64,000 nucleotides of DNA from Cristatella mucedo (taxonomy: Eukaryota; Bryozoa; Phylactolaemata; Cristatellidae): contig WPIO01000038.1 of NCBI GenBank assembly GCA_009760855.2, positions 1,517,001 to 1,581,000 of the forward strand, written 5' to 3'. The notes beneath the pieces are model-generated. The model searched no databases. It was not told the DNA's origin and saw only the letters and a program-made list of their open reading frames with translations. Every line of letters begins with the position of its first letter. Position 1 is the first letter of the stretch. The position numbers and the translations under genes were made by a program. Positions 25,116-38,090 of this stretch are shown here, in pieces.

Positions 25116-25589
25116 TGAGGACAATATAGCAAGGCATCGCTTTATACGTCTAGGATGTAAAGAGAGGGAGCGTCGGTTTTGATATAGCGTCAGGCTAGAG
25201 TCACTAAAAGGTGGACCTTCACATGTTTACCCAAAGGCTGAACATGACAGTGTAGAAGCCTCCAAGGCTTGCAGAGGTGGATAACCCGTCAAATGCCAGC
25301 AGTGACTTACTGTTTTTAATATTGGTTAAATGAGCCCTCCGCCCCTCCGAGGCTTCAATAAGCATCGGCCTAAATTGCGACCTGCCTATTTGGCTTTGAA
25401 ATCCTTACAATGCTCGGGCCTCAGTTGCTTTGCTGCTGGCTAATCAGCTCAGTTAATTTTCACATATATCTGCCTTGAGCGATGGCGTTTGACGGTGACT
25501 GCTCTAGTTAGGGTCATGATGCCGTTGTATGCGAGCCACATTTTAAACCAATCAGAAAAGGAAATAGGGTGTAGGGTTACATCATGCAT

Positions 25590-26510
25590 ACCTACAATAA
25601 TAAAAATAATAATGCACTTGATAAAGCGCCCTCAGAGAACTCAATCTCTTTCGAGGTGCTTTACATTTGCTGCAAAGGGAAGCGCGATTGAATGGTAGTA
25701 ATATCATGCATGGTAAACAGCACTAACAACACGGTTACAGGTGACATGCACAGGGTCAGCAAGCAAGTGTGGTTAGTGGCAGCATGCACAGTGTTAGCAC
25801 CCACAAGCAAATGAAGGACGAATCACAGGGATCCACTAAATGCTGTCCTAAATAGGTGTGTGTTTAAGTTCTTTTAAAATTTGGTCAAGTCAGGGGTGCA
25901 CTGATGCAAGTCGGGAATGAGTTCCAGCTTTGGGAGTATATGAACTAAATGCCCGATCTCCAAAGAATTTGAGGTTTGTACGAGGCATTGGTAAAATGTT
26001 GGATTCCGAAAAGCAAGTGGTACAATACTTGGCCATAGTGGGGGAGTAGATCTGAGAGATAAGTTGGAGCCAAAGAATCAAGTGAGCAAAAAGTAAGCGA
26101 CAAAACCTTGAAGTCGATCCGTTGCTTGATTGGTAGCCAATGCAGGTCGGCGAGAGGCGGTGTTACGTGGCAACCGCGAAGCTCACGGCAGACAAGCCTA
26201 GCTGCAGAGTTTTGCACCAGCTGTAATCACTTGATTGCACATGCTAGTAGGCCAGCAAGCAGTAAGTTGCAGAAGTCAAGACGGGATGTCGCTAAAGCAT
26301 GAACCAACTTAGACGTGGTATCCTTATCTAAAGAACCGCACACATTTTAACAATGTTACGTAGCTGAAAGTAGGCAGACTTGATTGGGGAGCTGATGTTG
26401 CCGTCTAATGAGAGGCTAATATGGAACATAACACCTAGATTTCGAGCTGATTCAACAGGAGATACGCTGGGAGAGCCAATTTTGAGCGTCATCCTTTCCA
26501 CTTTCTGAAC
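25590..26510 (-). mobile_element. LINE A14: family A 3' half
   Basis: AATAATAAAAATAATAATGC tail, well preserved 3' UTR, then SAARLVCRELRGCHVTPPLA and LHWLPIKQRIDFKVLSLTF on the minus strand. It ends about 225 bp before the U0 exon-1 remnant. Confidence 0.87.
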
Positions 26511-26734
26511 CGCGCAAATCTACTAGCCATTTGAAGAGACTTCGAAAGCCTAGTAGAAATGCGAATTCTTTATCCACGCTATTCAATCTGCAACTTCCAC
26601 CATCTGCTATCTACGAAAGCTCTGCATCAGATTTTGCATTCGCATGGACGTTTACATTCTCAGGGCACAGGCTCACTGCAGTCTCGCAAGCCACAGCTGT
26701 GAGCAGGAGCGGAACATAGATCGCCCATATCGCC

Positions 26735-26907
26735 TGCTAAGATCACTTATTGTGCTTGTATATCCAACCCACTTGTTCGTGGCCCTTGAATGCCGTCAAT
26801 GGTGGTCTGAAGGCGACATGAATCCGTTGTTGCCGTGGCAGCCATTGGCACTAGCTGTCGCTGCTTTTGCTCTAGCTTGAGTTACAGCGGGAAACGCTCA
26901 ATATATC
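26735..26907 (+). pseudogene. U0: diverged CYP2-like exon-1 remnant
   Basis: Encodes RQWWSEGDMNPLLPWQPLAL, which aligns with GRWWAEGDSAASEIWQPSLL of U4, followed by the alanine-rich anchor. TGA at 26878-26880 interrupts the anchor. No hinge or later part follows; AT-rich sequence begins near 26900. It lies just downstream of LINE A14. More diverged than U1, U2 and U4. Confidence 0.65.
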
Positions 26908-27119
26908 GATATGTATATTTCTTTATCAATAAATATATATTAACATAAGTTAATTGTGTAGTTAATATATATTTTTTAAATACAGTTTACATTGAAACTA
27001 ATATAATAATATAGATAAAAATAGAAAGAGCAACAGACCATTTGAGACTTAAGAAAAGAAGAATACAGAGAAGGAAGGCACGTGATTTTTGATAAGCCAA
27101 GAACTGAGAGTCGGTTAAG

Positions 27120-27800
27120 ATGAGTCCCATAAGCGCTTGGTCAAGTGCTGACCGGTGTAGCTTAGGCCTAAGGATTAGTTGCAGGGTGATTCTTATAGGC
27201 AGGATTCTAAGTAGGACCTCGAATATTAGCTCACTAAGTCCTCCACGGATATAATAACATTTTCTTTAAATGCACTAAATCTCACCTATATTGAAAGCCT
27301 TTTAAAATATCAGACCTATGCTGCTTTGCAGACTGAGGCTCAGCTCTGTTATTTAAAGGATATCCCGACTCAGCAACCACAATTGGCTATAGCCGTTCCA
27401 TTTATTTACTGACCTGCTGATACAGTGGGTGGTTCATGGTGGGCGATTCGAATTTTGAACCTGTCACCGGCTGAAGATAAGCGTCAAGTTTCGTGCTGCA
27501 TACTCACTTATAAGGAATGCTAGCAGGCTAGAAATCGTACACATGCCGTGCCAAAGCCTGTTTTGTCTACAGGGTACCTCGCTCGCCTAATTTGTGAACA
27601 AATCTGACCCAGCAACCGAGTTTACAAGGCACAACGAGCTATCTAAAAGTGAGGGTGGTGTGCAGTGAGAAAAATTCTACTACTACCGTAGCTCATTGAG
27701 ATCGCTTTCTTTATGTTGGTTCTTAAATATTTTACTTGAACCTGGCTAATGGGCGCTGGTGGACTACTGAAGTACTGGTGCAGCTCAGCACTTATGACTG
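27120..27800 (+). pseudogene. U1: dead promoter plus exon-1 stub of a CYP2-like unit
   Basis: 27120-27700 aligns with the U2 and U4 upstream modules (CAGTGGGTGGTTCATG near 27423, GTGAGGGTG near 27650). Following it, GGGCGCTGGTGG at about 27748 matches the WW-coding start of exon 1, but the start codon is gone (GAACCTGG instead of ACATGG) and homology stops near 27790. Only promoter and about 60 nt of exon 1 survive. Confidence 0.7.
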
Positions 27801-27839
27801 CTTGCAGGATAATTACGTTGCAGCAAGCAGCTAAGTAGA

Positions 27840-28695
27840 ATTGCAAATATTAGTTCAGTTGAAGCAGGCAGCTAAGTAGAACCGCGACTATTAGTTCAGT
27901 AAGTCATCCAGACTTAAGCTAGTTTGTAGCTGGCGCTTCAGCCCTGTTATTTGGCGGATATCAGGACTCGGCAACTGTAATGGGCGGCGGCCGTTACACT
28001 TACTGACCTGATGGTGCAGTGGGTGGTTCACATTTTGAACCAGCTTACTGATTTGGATGGATGGATGTATCTCCGCCTGTAACTCCGCGAAGTCATAAAG
28101 ACCACGTGGGTGTTACGCAGGAGAGTTTTGTATAGCGCACTCACACCTAAGCGGCTTTCGGTACGCACTCGGTAGCCAACAGACTTCGTCTCACGCAACA
28201 AAGAGAAAGTGGGAAGCATAGCAGAGTTAGGAGAGCAGTTGAGGTAGTGAGTAGCATAGAAGTAGCAGCTCAGGACCGCTGAAAAGGATGTGCCATAGTC
28301 GGCAGTAGGAGAGTAGATGTCGTTGCGTAAGAATTGTGGAAGTGAGTTCCAAAGTCTAGGTCCTGCAGAGCTAAAGCTTCTGTCGCCAACTGTCTTATGG
28401 TGACTCTGTGGGAGATCCACATTTTGAACCCATCAAAAGCTAAAGATAAGCGTCAAGTTAGGTGCTGAATACACATACAAGAGACGCGGGTAGGCTGGCA
28501 ATAAGGCATCGAACCTGTTTACTCTACAGCGTTCCTAGCTTGCTCGTTTAAATCGTCTAATGTGATTCGGCATCTGATTTTACATGGCACAATTGGCTGT
28601 CCGCAAGTGAAGTTTGAGTGCATTCAGTAAAAGATATACCACTGCCATGGCTGGTTGAGATCGTTGTCTATAAGTTGATTCGTAAGTATTTCTAC
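27840..28695 (+). promoter_or_regulatory. U2 upstream module, split by a LINE
   Basis: Homologous to the U4 upstream module, from the GTAGAACCG block near 27876 through CAGTGGGTGGTTCACATTTT (28017-28036) to the region before the ATG. LINE fragment B2 occupies 28044-28401; outside it the two halves align with the uninterrupted U4 sequence at about 53074. The TATA position is degraded to ACACATACAA (28471-28480). Confidence 0.65.
28044..28401 (-). mobile_element. LINE B2: family B 3' fragment in the U2 promoter
   Basis: Starts with the family B end (ATGTATCTCCGCCTGTAACT) and stops inside VGDRSFSSAGPRLWNSLPQF. The sequence on both sides is contiguous in U4 at about 53074, so the limits are set by an empty site. 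Confidence 0.9.
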
Positions 28696-29065
28696 ATGGC
28701 CATGGCGCACGGGCACTGGTGGACCGATGCCTATGTGAGTTTGCCGAACATATGGCAGCCATCGGCACTTGCCATCGCAGCTGTTGCTGTAACAATTATG
28801 GCTGCATTTAACCAGTACCACAGGCGGAATTTCCCACGAGGTCCTTCCAGGCTTTAGGCTTTTCGGGGTATGATTTTGGTTAATAACCTCGATTATAAGA
28901 ACTCGTGGAGGCGCCAGTTCGGCAGCGTGTACGCCCTCTTCATTGGAAGTGTGCCGGCCGTAGTAATGACTGACTACGACGTTATATACGACACTTTCGT
29001 TCGACAAGCTGATGTCTGCAGTTCGCGGTGGTTCCCTACCAGAGAGACAGCGAAAGATGTTGAAG
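28696..29065 (+). pseudogene. U2 exon 1 with premature TAG
   Basis: 370 nt, the same length as U4 exon 1, and encodes MAMAHGHWWTD, the hydrophobic anchor and FPRGPSRL. TAG at 28855-28857 stops translation just after the hinge. The downstream part (LDYKNSWRRQFGSVYALF...) is still in frame and ends at donor GTGCGTGG. Confidence 0.9.
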
Positions 29066-29139
29066 GTGCGTGGCTTTACTTAGGATGTGCATCGATCACT
29101 TATCGGCTGATATATTTTCTTCGACATTATTTCAGTCCA

Positions 29140-31978
29140 TGCATTATGATTAGGTTGGTGGTGGGGTTGCAGTTGTTGTTCGCGAGTCATTTGTCTATAA
29201 GATATGCTGGTTTTCGCATGGGCCATAGTTTGAATCCGTTGCAATCGGGTGCTCATCAAAGACCTCTCACTGTTGTGATATACCGACCGCCTGCTGGCTG
29301 TCCAAACTTGTTTACAATTAAGTTTTCGGAATTTCTCGCTAAAATACTTGTGTGTGACTGGTCGTTGCTGATTGCTGGAGACATCAATTTTCACGTTGAC
29401 AACGCTATCAAGAGCCAGGTAGGCTCATTCCTTGACTTTCTGAAGAAATTTGATTTGGTCCAACGTGTTAATCCTACCAACCACATCGGTGGCCATATCA
29501 CGGATCTCGTGATCACTATAGATATCTGCCCCACTGACCTTGCTATGTGCCCGCTGACCCTGTCTGATCATTTTTCGGTCTCGTTTACTGTTCCTGCTCT
29601 CTTGTTTGTACAGGGTAATGTAGAACTTGTTCAGCGACGTAACTCAAAAATTGTGGGCGTAGTCACATTTTTGAAATCTGTTTGCTATGCAGGTCTTCTT
29701 GATCTGAATCCAGACTCGGCCGACAACCTCGATACCCTCACTGATGCAGTGAACGTGGAACTCAGGAGTGCTCTTGACAAGCATGCTCTCGTCCAGGCTA
29801 TGGGTGTAAAGACTCGTGGAGATTCATTTCAATTTACAAAAAATTCAAAAGATGGGCCGTGTTAAGCGCAGGCTTGAACGTCTTTTCAAGAATCCGGGGT
29901 CTGATGCATATCTAGTCAATTAAAAAGACTTTCTTCGAGTTTACACCCGGAAGCTTAAAAAGGCCAGGGCTTCCTTTCACTCGAAAGCTTAATGCCTGCC
30001 AGTCAGACCCAAAACAGATTTATAAGATGGTAAGCTATTTACTGGCAAATGCTGAGAGGTCAGACTCCCCTGATGTTAACAGCTCAGCCGAAAAGTATGC
30101 AGTAATGTTTACTGAAAAATTGTGCACGTTCGTGCATCCATAAAGCTCCTCCGCGTAAGCAGTTGTGAAATCACATTCTTTGACCTTCCAAAAAGAATTT
30201 CCGAGGTTTCTGCATGTGATATGGCTACCTTAATAAGGTCTAGTAAAGAGAGCCCGTCTCCTGAAGACCCTATGACATCATCTCTATGGTCTTGACATCA
30301 AACCAACATAACAACCCAATCGTAAACCAAGATTTGTATTGCCTCCTTCGAAAAAGGTGATGCGCCCAAGTCCTTCCAAATAGGCAAATTTTAGAACCAT
30401 ATTTAAAAAGCCTAGACTCTAGATGCAGAGGTCCTTGCAAACTATCGCTCAGTTCCCCTTCTTCTTTTGTTGTCAACATTTTTTGAAAAATTGCTGCTAA
30501 GCAGCCGGTTGCACATATTGAAAAGATTGAAATTTCAGATACATTTCAATCGGAGTTCAAGAGGCAGAACTGCACTAAAACTGCTCTCCTCCGTGCTAAA
30601 AATGACATTACATGTGGCAAAAATCACGAGAATGTCACTGTCCTAGCTGTGCTAGATCTTTCAGCTGCCTTCGATACACTTAATCACGATATCCCACCTG
30701 AATGATTGGGAACAACGATCGATCTTGCAGAGGAGGCAATGGCGTGGCTTAAACCATATATGTCTGAATGTGCTCAATTTGTGTCGTGTGGGGTTCAGGT
30801 CTCACACACGAGATGGGTCACGTGTGGAGTTCCTCAAGGTTCCGTCCTCGGTCCCATGCTGTTCTCTAATAGTACTCAACCTTGGAGAAAAGTGATTAAG
30901 GCCAATCGAATAGGATATCACTTTTATGCTAACGATACATAGCTATATTTGTCATTCAAAGCTTCGTAATCTGCTGCAGAAACTGATTAACTGAAAGTTT
31001 GCTTTGCCAACATTCGATCCTGGATGTAGGAATATTTCTTGAAACTAAATGATGGTAATACTAAACTGATGCTCATAAGACACTCTAAGCGTGTGGCTGG
31101 ATTAGAAGACTTTGGTCTTCTACTAGGTGATGCTATTGTGTGACCATCACCACATTCTCAAAATTTAAGTGTTGTTTTAGATAGCTACTTAACGCTTACA
31201 AGCTTCATTCAGAAGACTGCTGCTACGGCTCGCCATCACGTCTGAGCCATATCCAAGGTAAGGAGCTGTCTTGCATGGTTGGTTTCAAACAATTTAACTA
31301 GCTCTTTAGTTCGGTCTTGGCTTGATTGTTGTAATTCCCTTTTGGCTGGGCTGCCAAAAAAAGCAATTAGGCCACCACTGCAGCTGGCTGCGGATGTGGC
31401 TGCAATGCTAGTTTTAAAGTCTCACAGGTTTGACCACGCGTCTACTTTGCTAAAGAGCTAGGTTAGCTGGCGGTTGATCAACGGATACAGAGTGAAGCTT
31501 TTCAGCTGACCCACAAGGCCATGGCCGCGACTTGGCTTCTCCATACCTAGCTGAACTGTTGCGCCAGGTTTAGCTTCATCGTGCCCTTAGGTCCTGTACG
31601 GACAAAAGATTAGCTGTTTCATTCTTCCGCTTAGAGACCGACGGTGACAGAATCTTAAGATCTGTAGGTCCTAGACTGCGGAACTCGCATCAACAATTCT
31701 TACGCAACGACACCTACTCTATTGCAGCCAACTATGGCTAATCCTTTTCAGAGGTCCTGAGCAGCTGCATTCATGCTACACACTACCTAAACTGCTCTCT
31801 GGACTTCACTATGCTTCCCAATTTCCCTTTGTTTTGTGAGATGAAATCTGTCGGCTACCGAAGGCGCCCTGAAAGCCGCTTAGGCTGTGAGTGTGCTATA
31901 AAAAAAACTCCCCTGTGTAGCACCCACGTAGTCTTTTTGGCTTCGAGGGGTTACTGACGGAGATAAATACGTTAAATT
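29140..31978 (+). mobile_element. LINE B3: family B, endonuclease to tail, in U2 intron 1
   Basis: The longest family B copy. APE-type endonuclease text: GGGVAVVVRESFVYK (shifted frame near 29157), VVIYRPPAGCPNLF, IAGDINFHVDN, GGHITDLVITIDICP and LTLSDHFSVSF. RT text: LDLSAAFDTLNHD, GVPQGSVLGPMLF and YHFYANDT, where YADD has become YAND. Family B tail TTACTGACGGAGATAAATAC at 31951. Multiple stops. Confidence 0.87.
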
Positions 31979-33340
31979 ATAGTAAATATCTATTACGATG
32001 TACTGCAATCGGAATATGAAACAACTGATGCAATAGTGAAGCACACATTTTCTGCCTCCTTCTACCGGCGTATTGTTAATCAGATTCTGTTAGTTCACCG
32101 AAAGCCTTAATGCAAGAGTAATAGGTGCGTGAGTTTAAAGGAGAGACAATTTGAGTCGCAATTACTCAGCTTGAGCTACACAACAAGGCCTTTACAGCAA
32201 TATCTCTCAGTAACGTAATAGATACAGCATCTTTATTGAGATAACAGTAAAATTCGTCAATGTGAACACTACAATCCGTCAAATTCTGCGAGGTATAGGA
32301 ACGTATAGCATACAAAAACGCTAATCGCCCAAGCTGAGTATGTCCCAGTTAAGTCAATTAAAATAGGTTGGAGCCTAAGGAACGACGGATTTTAGCAATA
32401 CAATTACTGACATTTTAGCAAGCCAGAGCAGATACGTGAAAACTCGCTCTGACGTGTAACCTGATGCATGAAGCTAGTGGTTTTTGTAGCTTTTACGTAA
32501 AGGTCATAGGCACGTAGCGTTTAGCATATTGAATTTGAGAGTTTGTGAATGTTTTATTGGGTTCACGTTCCAATAGCTGTACCGAATGCGAGAAAGAGAT
32601 ATATCAGCACCACGGTCTCTGTCAAATGAAGAAGAGGCTCACCACTTCATCAGACAGGTGGAAAATTTAGCAGCACTGAATTATGTATCGCCAAATGGCG
32701 GCGTTAAAACAGCGAACTGGTGCGCTCAGAAGTGCGCCAGTCGCAAAAGTTAAACTAAAAAGATTAGCAGGTATTGATTGTCACAGATATTTATTCAGAA
32801 TTCGTCGATATTGTAAGCAGTGCCGATGCGAAGTATTTTGGATGTTCGCTGCGATATGCCGAAATACGCACGCTGCGACAGCAGCAGCTGCTGCTGCAGT
32901 GGCCCGAAGCTAAGGCTCACAGAAATACTCGAGCGCAGATTGCTCTAGCACCTGGCCATGAGTGACGAGACTAGCAAAGGAGCCTGCTGCGTCGTTCGCT
33001 CAGTACGTGGAGCTGCAAGGTCGAGGTCAAGGTTAGGACTGCAGATGACGCTCTTCAGCTCGATTTTTTCTAGCTGGCGGGACTTTTAGTCATTGTTCAT
33101 TTCTCCCCTCTAATAATTCATTAGCCGTGCTGTTTCCCCTTCTGACTGAGTTAGCATTTACCTCTACTCAACTGTCAACAGTTATTAACTAGCCGCATGT
33201 CAATTTACTGGGAGATAAGCATTTCTGTGAGTCTGCGGCTCGATGTCGGGCTCGGAAGACTAAAACTGCTTGCTTAATGAGAGCATATACGAGCCTCTTG
33301 GACGCGCTCTTGAAGTTTTTACAATAGCTTGCTCGTCAAG
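31979..33340. other. U2 intron 1, remainder
   Basis: Intron sequence after LINE B3. Contains a small CAG/CTG-rich patch near 32875-32900. Nothing else recognised. Confidence 0.6.
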
Positions 33341-33862
33341 GAAACGGAATGAATTCATCCCATTGGAAAGAGCAGAGGAAGTTTGCTATAACCGACCAGA
33401 GAGAACAAGGCGTGGGAAAGATCGACGTAGAACACTAGATAAGGGAGAAGATTGCCGCATTCTTGAATGAAATTGAAAAGCACCGAGGTGGAACACTGAA
33501 CCCGGACGTATACATGCACCGAGCCATTTCTAACGTCATCTGCAATATTGTACTCGGAAGTCGATTCGACTATGGCGATCCCATTTCTACGTCACTTCTG
33601 GAAAGGTTTATAAAGCAGATCAGCCTTTTACGAAAGAAGCGCATCGTTAACATTATGCCGCTGTTTAAAATGCTGCCAGGTGACATTTTCGGCTACCACC
33701 GCTTCCAAGCCGACTCAAATACAATAGTCAACTTTTTACTAAATGCGATACGTCAGCACGAAGAGACGCTGGATCCATCGAGTCCTTGTGACTTTGTAGA
33801 TGCTTCGTATCTGCTCGAGATGCAAACGAGAGCCCTCGGCGGAGCACCGTCTTCATTTGACC
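33341..33862 (+). pseudogene. U2 exon 2 with premature TAG
   Basis: 522 nt, three more than U4 because of one extra codon in DFVDASYLLEM. It keeps HWKEQRKFA and AISNVICNIVLGSRFDY. TAG at 33436-33438 follows KIDVEH, where U4 has a Lys codon. Donor is CGTAAGT. The rest of the frame stays open to the donor. Confidence 0.92.
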
Positions 33863-34784
33863 GTAAGTAGTGAACCCGGATGCTTTGTCCGGCGCCAAGC
33901 GTCATTGCATTCATTAGAACAAGCGTTTTTAACTTAGAAACCTCTTTTCAGAATCTAATGGTCTGGTGCTTGCAACCAGGTTTACTTTCATGCGTAACGT
34001 AATAAGTATTCTATTTGCATGCGTGTGTTTGCGGCAGGTTAAAAGTGTAGGTCAAGATAGATGAAAATTCAGACAGGTTGTATTTTCCAGGTGCAGGTCA
34101 TTTAAAGTATTAATGTGACTTCACCTCACAACGATTAGCAAGTCTACTAGTTCCATATCTTCTTGAGAAGTATTCGTTCTAGCATGAAGAGCGCTGGGCA
34201 ATTTCTTTGGTATAAGCTATGTTGTTGAGCAATAGTCTCGATACGTTTCTTTCTCACGTCGGACTAGGATGGTAAATAGAAGCAATAGTTTTGTTTAATA
34301 GATCCACAATGAATTACCGGGACGCATGGTGAGGAGTAAGCACGATTGGCACGATAAGCACGATCCCGAAAATAGTCAAATTTCTGTGCGAGCTACCACG
34401 CACCCGTAACTAAAGGCTTGTGTGCAAAGAATCAGCTTTTGTGTCAATATAAGTATTTCGTACCTGTACGAGAGCGTATAAGAGTGTTCTCATCCTGAGA
34501 TGATCCTTTCGTGAAAGTCTGTGTACACAATTCGCTGTAATAGAACACATCACGCTGAATTAGCAATGACATTTAGGGAATGGAAACCTATTGCAGTGGT
34601 AAGGGTAAATTTAACGACAGCTTTTAACATGACGCTTTCTCTGACTACTGGTCTTAAAATGAAACAGCCACTGGCTGTTTTTTGCGATCGCTCTTTCTCA
34701 TTTCACATATAATGGAAAGAGAGGGGGAAAAATGTAAACCATTTTAGTCAAGGGAAAAGCGGATACGCTTGTAAGAAGGCCAAA

Positions 34785-35385
34785 ATAATGATAACGATAG
34801 CAATACTACACAAGATAAAGCGCCCTCAGATAACTCAATCTTTTTTCTAGGCGCTTTACATGAACTGCTAAGGAAACGCGATAGAATGGTGAGTGGTATC
34901 ATGCTTGACGAACAACATGAATAGTGAGACATGCACAGGGTCAGCATCCAAGTGTGGTTAGTAGCAGCATGCATAGTGTCAGCACGCATCAGCACATAAA
35001 GGACGAATCATAGGGACACCCTAAATGCCGTCCTAAACAGTGCGTTTTAAGTTCCTTTTATATGTAGTCAAGTCATGAGATGCTGTGACTGATGTCAGGA
35101 TCGAGTTCCAGACTTTTGAGTTAAGCAAACTAAATGCAGTCTCCAAAGGATTTGCTGTTTTTACAAGGTATTGGTTAACAATTGGATTCCGAAAAGCGGG
35201 TGGTACGATGCTTTACTTGGTGTGTGAGTAGATCTGATAGATTGGCTGGAGCAAAAGAATGAAGGGACCTTAAAGTGAGCGACATAGATTTGAGGTCGAT
35301 CCGATGCTTGACTGCATGGTAGCTCAGGTAGACGAGAAGTGGTGTGATGTACTCACGACGTGACAAAGCTGAAGAACAGGTCCGG
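34785..35385 (-). mobile_element. LINE A15: family A 3' end, in U2 intron 2
   Basis: ATAAAGCGCCCTCAGATAAC box after a degraded tail, 3' UTR, then AVKHRIDLKSMSLTLRSLHS on the minus strand. Confidence 0.85.
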
Positions 35386-37916
35386 ATTATTTGCATTGGA
35401 AGGAATTTTAAAGCGTACTTAGCGATTGCTTCGTGGCATAGCTATGATGTCAAAAGGACTCCCAATAAACCACATTGACCAATACATTTGCCATTACTTT
35501 CTCAGGGACGTGGCAGAAAACTCGTCTTTTAACTTGTGTTTTGATTAGACCTCGACTCGCCTTTCATGGTCTTCAGCGAATGAACATCATGCTTACATAC
35601 AGCTGAATCCTAGCTAAAAGAGCAGCAGCACCCTGGACTGGATGCCACAGCACAGCCGTTCCGGATCAGCAGAGTGAGTGACTTACTGCGTCACTCACTG
35701 TGCTTAGCTACTCAAGCGCCAGGCACTTTAGTCGTCAAGGCCTCGGGATTATCGCAGCATGGACTCGGTCAAAGGAGCACACTAATAACCGGTTGGATGA
35801 TACCCCACTAACGTCACTGCGTGACGACGTCATCGTACTAATTCCTTTGACTATCGCGCTTTAACGTCCTGGTTCATTCGCACGACCAGCCTGATGAGAA
35901 TGAGCTGTTCGCCGCTAGTTGGCTGACCCTGAGGGTTGAGTTATTCAGCAATCTCGTGTTGTCTTGAAGTAACCATCTGAGAAGCTTTCTCGGCGGGTGT
36001 TGGAAGCGCAGTCCATCCCGTTTGCAAGGGTCGACTGAAAACGAATCGCTCACACTTTAGCCTCGTGTGAGCTGGCTCAGTAAGGACCTACCCGCTCGGG
36101 CGCGCGAAACAAATCGCCTCTTTTCACCGCCAACCTCTGCAGTTCGCAGCAATCCACTGTAATTAAGCAAACAAATTCATACGTGATTCTTCGGTCGATC
36201 GAAGCTCATATTTCAAGCGGACATTGAAGTACGCCATCATTATAAAGCAGCCACCAAATATTGCACCGTTGTGCTCTCACCAGTGAGGCTGCAGGGTAGA
36301 CGCTGGCCACATTGACCCTCAACACCCCCCTAATCTCGGGGAAATTATGTGTGCGAAGTTCCAACTTGCATTTTATCCGACCTACACTATCTTTCAAAAG
36401 TAAACGAAAAATATGTGCCATTTTAAGCGCCCTTTCTCTTGCAGTTCAACGTCGTGGTTCTACACGACCTCCCTCCTCCCTCCTCTTCTGGGACTATTAC
36501 AACATTTTTTAAATCTGTGGCTACTTTTTTGATAGCGTCTTTAGCCCGGTATGTGCAATGAAATGCGGGAGAACGCATTCACACAGTGGCGTACAACTTT
36601 GTGTTCACGCGTGAACGATATCGTGGGACAGAATGCAATTGAAGTTAGAGCTGCATGCAGGTGGTTTTCCGGGGGATTCGTGGTGAATTGCTACAGTTAA
36701 AATGCTGTAGTTCTTCGCAACCTTACAGCTGCAATTTAGCCAGTTGACTAGAACTCAGTAATTACATGTTGCCCGGGAGGAAGAATCATTCGGCGGAGGT
36801 TGAGGCAGCCGGCGTGAGGGGCTGAGGGGCACGATAGGGGCAAGATGATAAGCAGGCGCGAGAAAAGAAGGCTGGCCGACCGAATGTGAATGTTTGGCTT
36901 TAGGGTGCGGGGAATTACATACGATCAGTACCCAGCTGATACCCTCGCGTGCAGGTGCAGAGATTCACCGTGTGCGGTTTATACCCGTACAGACAAGTAG
37001 CCGAGATCCGGGGTCAGAGGCTATTTCTCGCCGAACCCAGCCATTCTATGGCCAAGCCGCCGCTAGCAACGCAGCTGAGCTAGGGTAAGACGAGCGACCG
37101 TCAGGTTAAAACCCTTTATAATATCGCATGCACCAACAAAAACAAGGGAATTAAGCAAGAACTACTGGGGAAACTAGGTAAATTGCGCTTCTGGGGAGCA
37201 CAGGAAACGAAGGCCAACTCTCCCGACGTGGAGGACCATCTCAGGCAGGAGCCGTTTTGAGTACTAGCAACAAACTGCACAAGTACCAGCCAGGACGACA
37301 TCGGCTGGAGTAACTGGGTTCCACTAGCACGATGCATCTCAGCTCGCCGAAGGCGCCAGCTCACGAGGGTAGAGCCACGGAAAAATCGCTGCAGGGGTAG
37401 CACGGAATATACAGCCGTAACAACGAGCTTGCTACCCAGCTCCACTCGGCTATTGCATACTTGTAGCCTTGCGTGCGTGACCGCATCGCCGGAGCACGCC
37501 TGCACTCATCCAGATGCATAACTCGGCGAGACCGGGAGCGTCCAACACAATGATTTAGTCAGCCAACTTCCGCTGCCCAAGAGCCCCGATGACCTCTCGT
37601 CATAGCATATCCGGTCTCGCCAACAGGTCAGCCCCGGCCCAGCCGGTTACCCTTGCCTCATGACGGCCGTCCCGTCCCTGGGAACCGAGTATAGCCTAAT
37701 AAAGACATATAAACGTGTATAAGCACACATACACTTAAAAACACATGAATATACATACATGTGTACACAAGCGTTTGTATGATACACAGTTACACCTGTA
37801 TGTTTTTTGGCTAGCATGTATGCACTGATTGATGTACACCAAAATGAATGAACTTGAGTGCCTACTATACTTGCATAAATTTGTCTCTCTTTATCTCTCT
37901 CGTTTTCTCTCTCCCC
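35386..37916. other. U2 intron 2, remainder
   Basis: No coding or mobile element recognised. A 13-bp inverted repeat lies at 35670-35702 (CAGAGTGAGTGAC against GTCACTCACTGTG). GC-richer patches near 36780-37650 give shadow frames only. GCAATCCACTGTAATTA at 36149 looks like a lone satellite scrap. Confidence 0.5.
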
Positions 37917-37943
37917 CACACACATATATAAATATAAATATAA

Positions 37944-37981
<38 letters not shown>

Positions 37982-37983
37982 GT
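37917..37983. repeat. (TA)n microsatellite
   Basis: CACACATATATAAATATAAA then an uninterrupted run of TA. Confidence 0.95.
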
Positions 37984-38068
37984 ATTTGTATGAAAGTGAT
38001 GGGCCTAGTCTTGCAGTGCTCTGCTTTGTTCCAAGCTGTATAAAGCTGAGAGTAACCGATCTTGCAGA

Positions 38069-38090
38069 AGAGAGAGAGCGAGAGCGAGAG

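Noticed and set aside
24446-25137. Long overlapping open frames on both strands (up to 228 codons of Ser/Leu or Arg/Glu dipeptides)
   Set aside because: They come purely from the GA/CT repeat, which lacks stop codons in all frames.
28870-29865. P450-endonuclease fusion as a new gene
   Set aside because: It is preceded by an in-frame stop, crosses a valid splice donor and enters a decayed LINE; listed only as an observation.
36140-36170. A further satellite block
   Set aside because: Only one short phrase resembling the core is present, with no neighbouring monomers.
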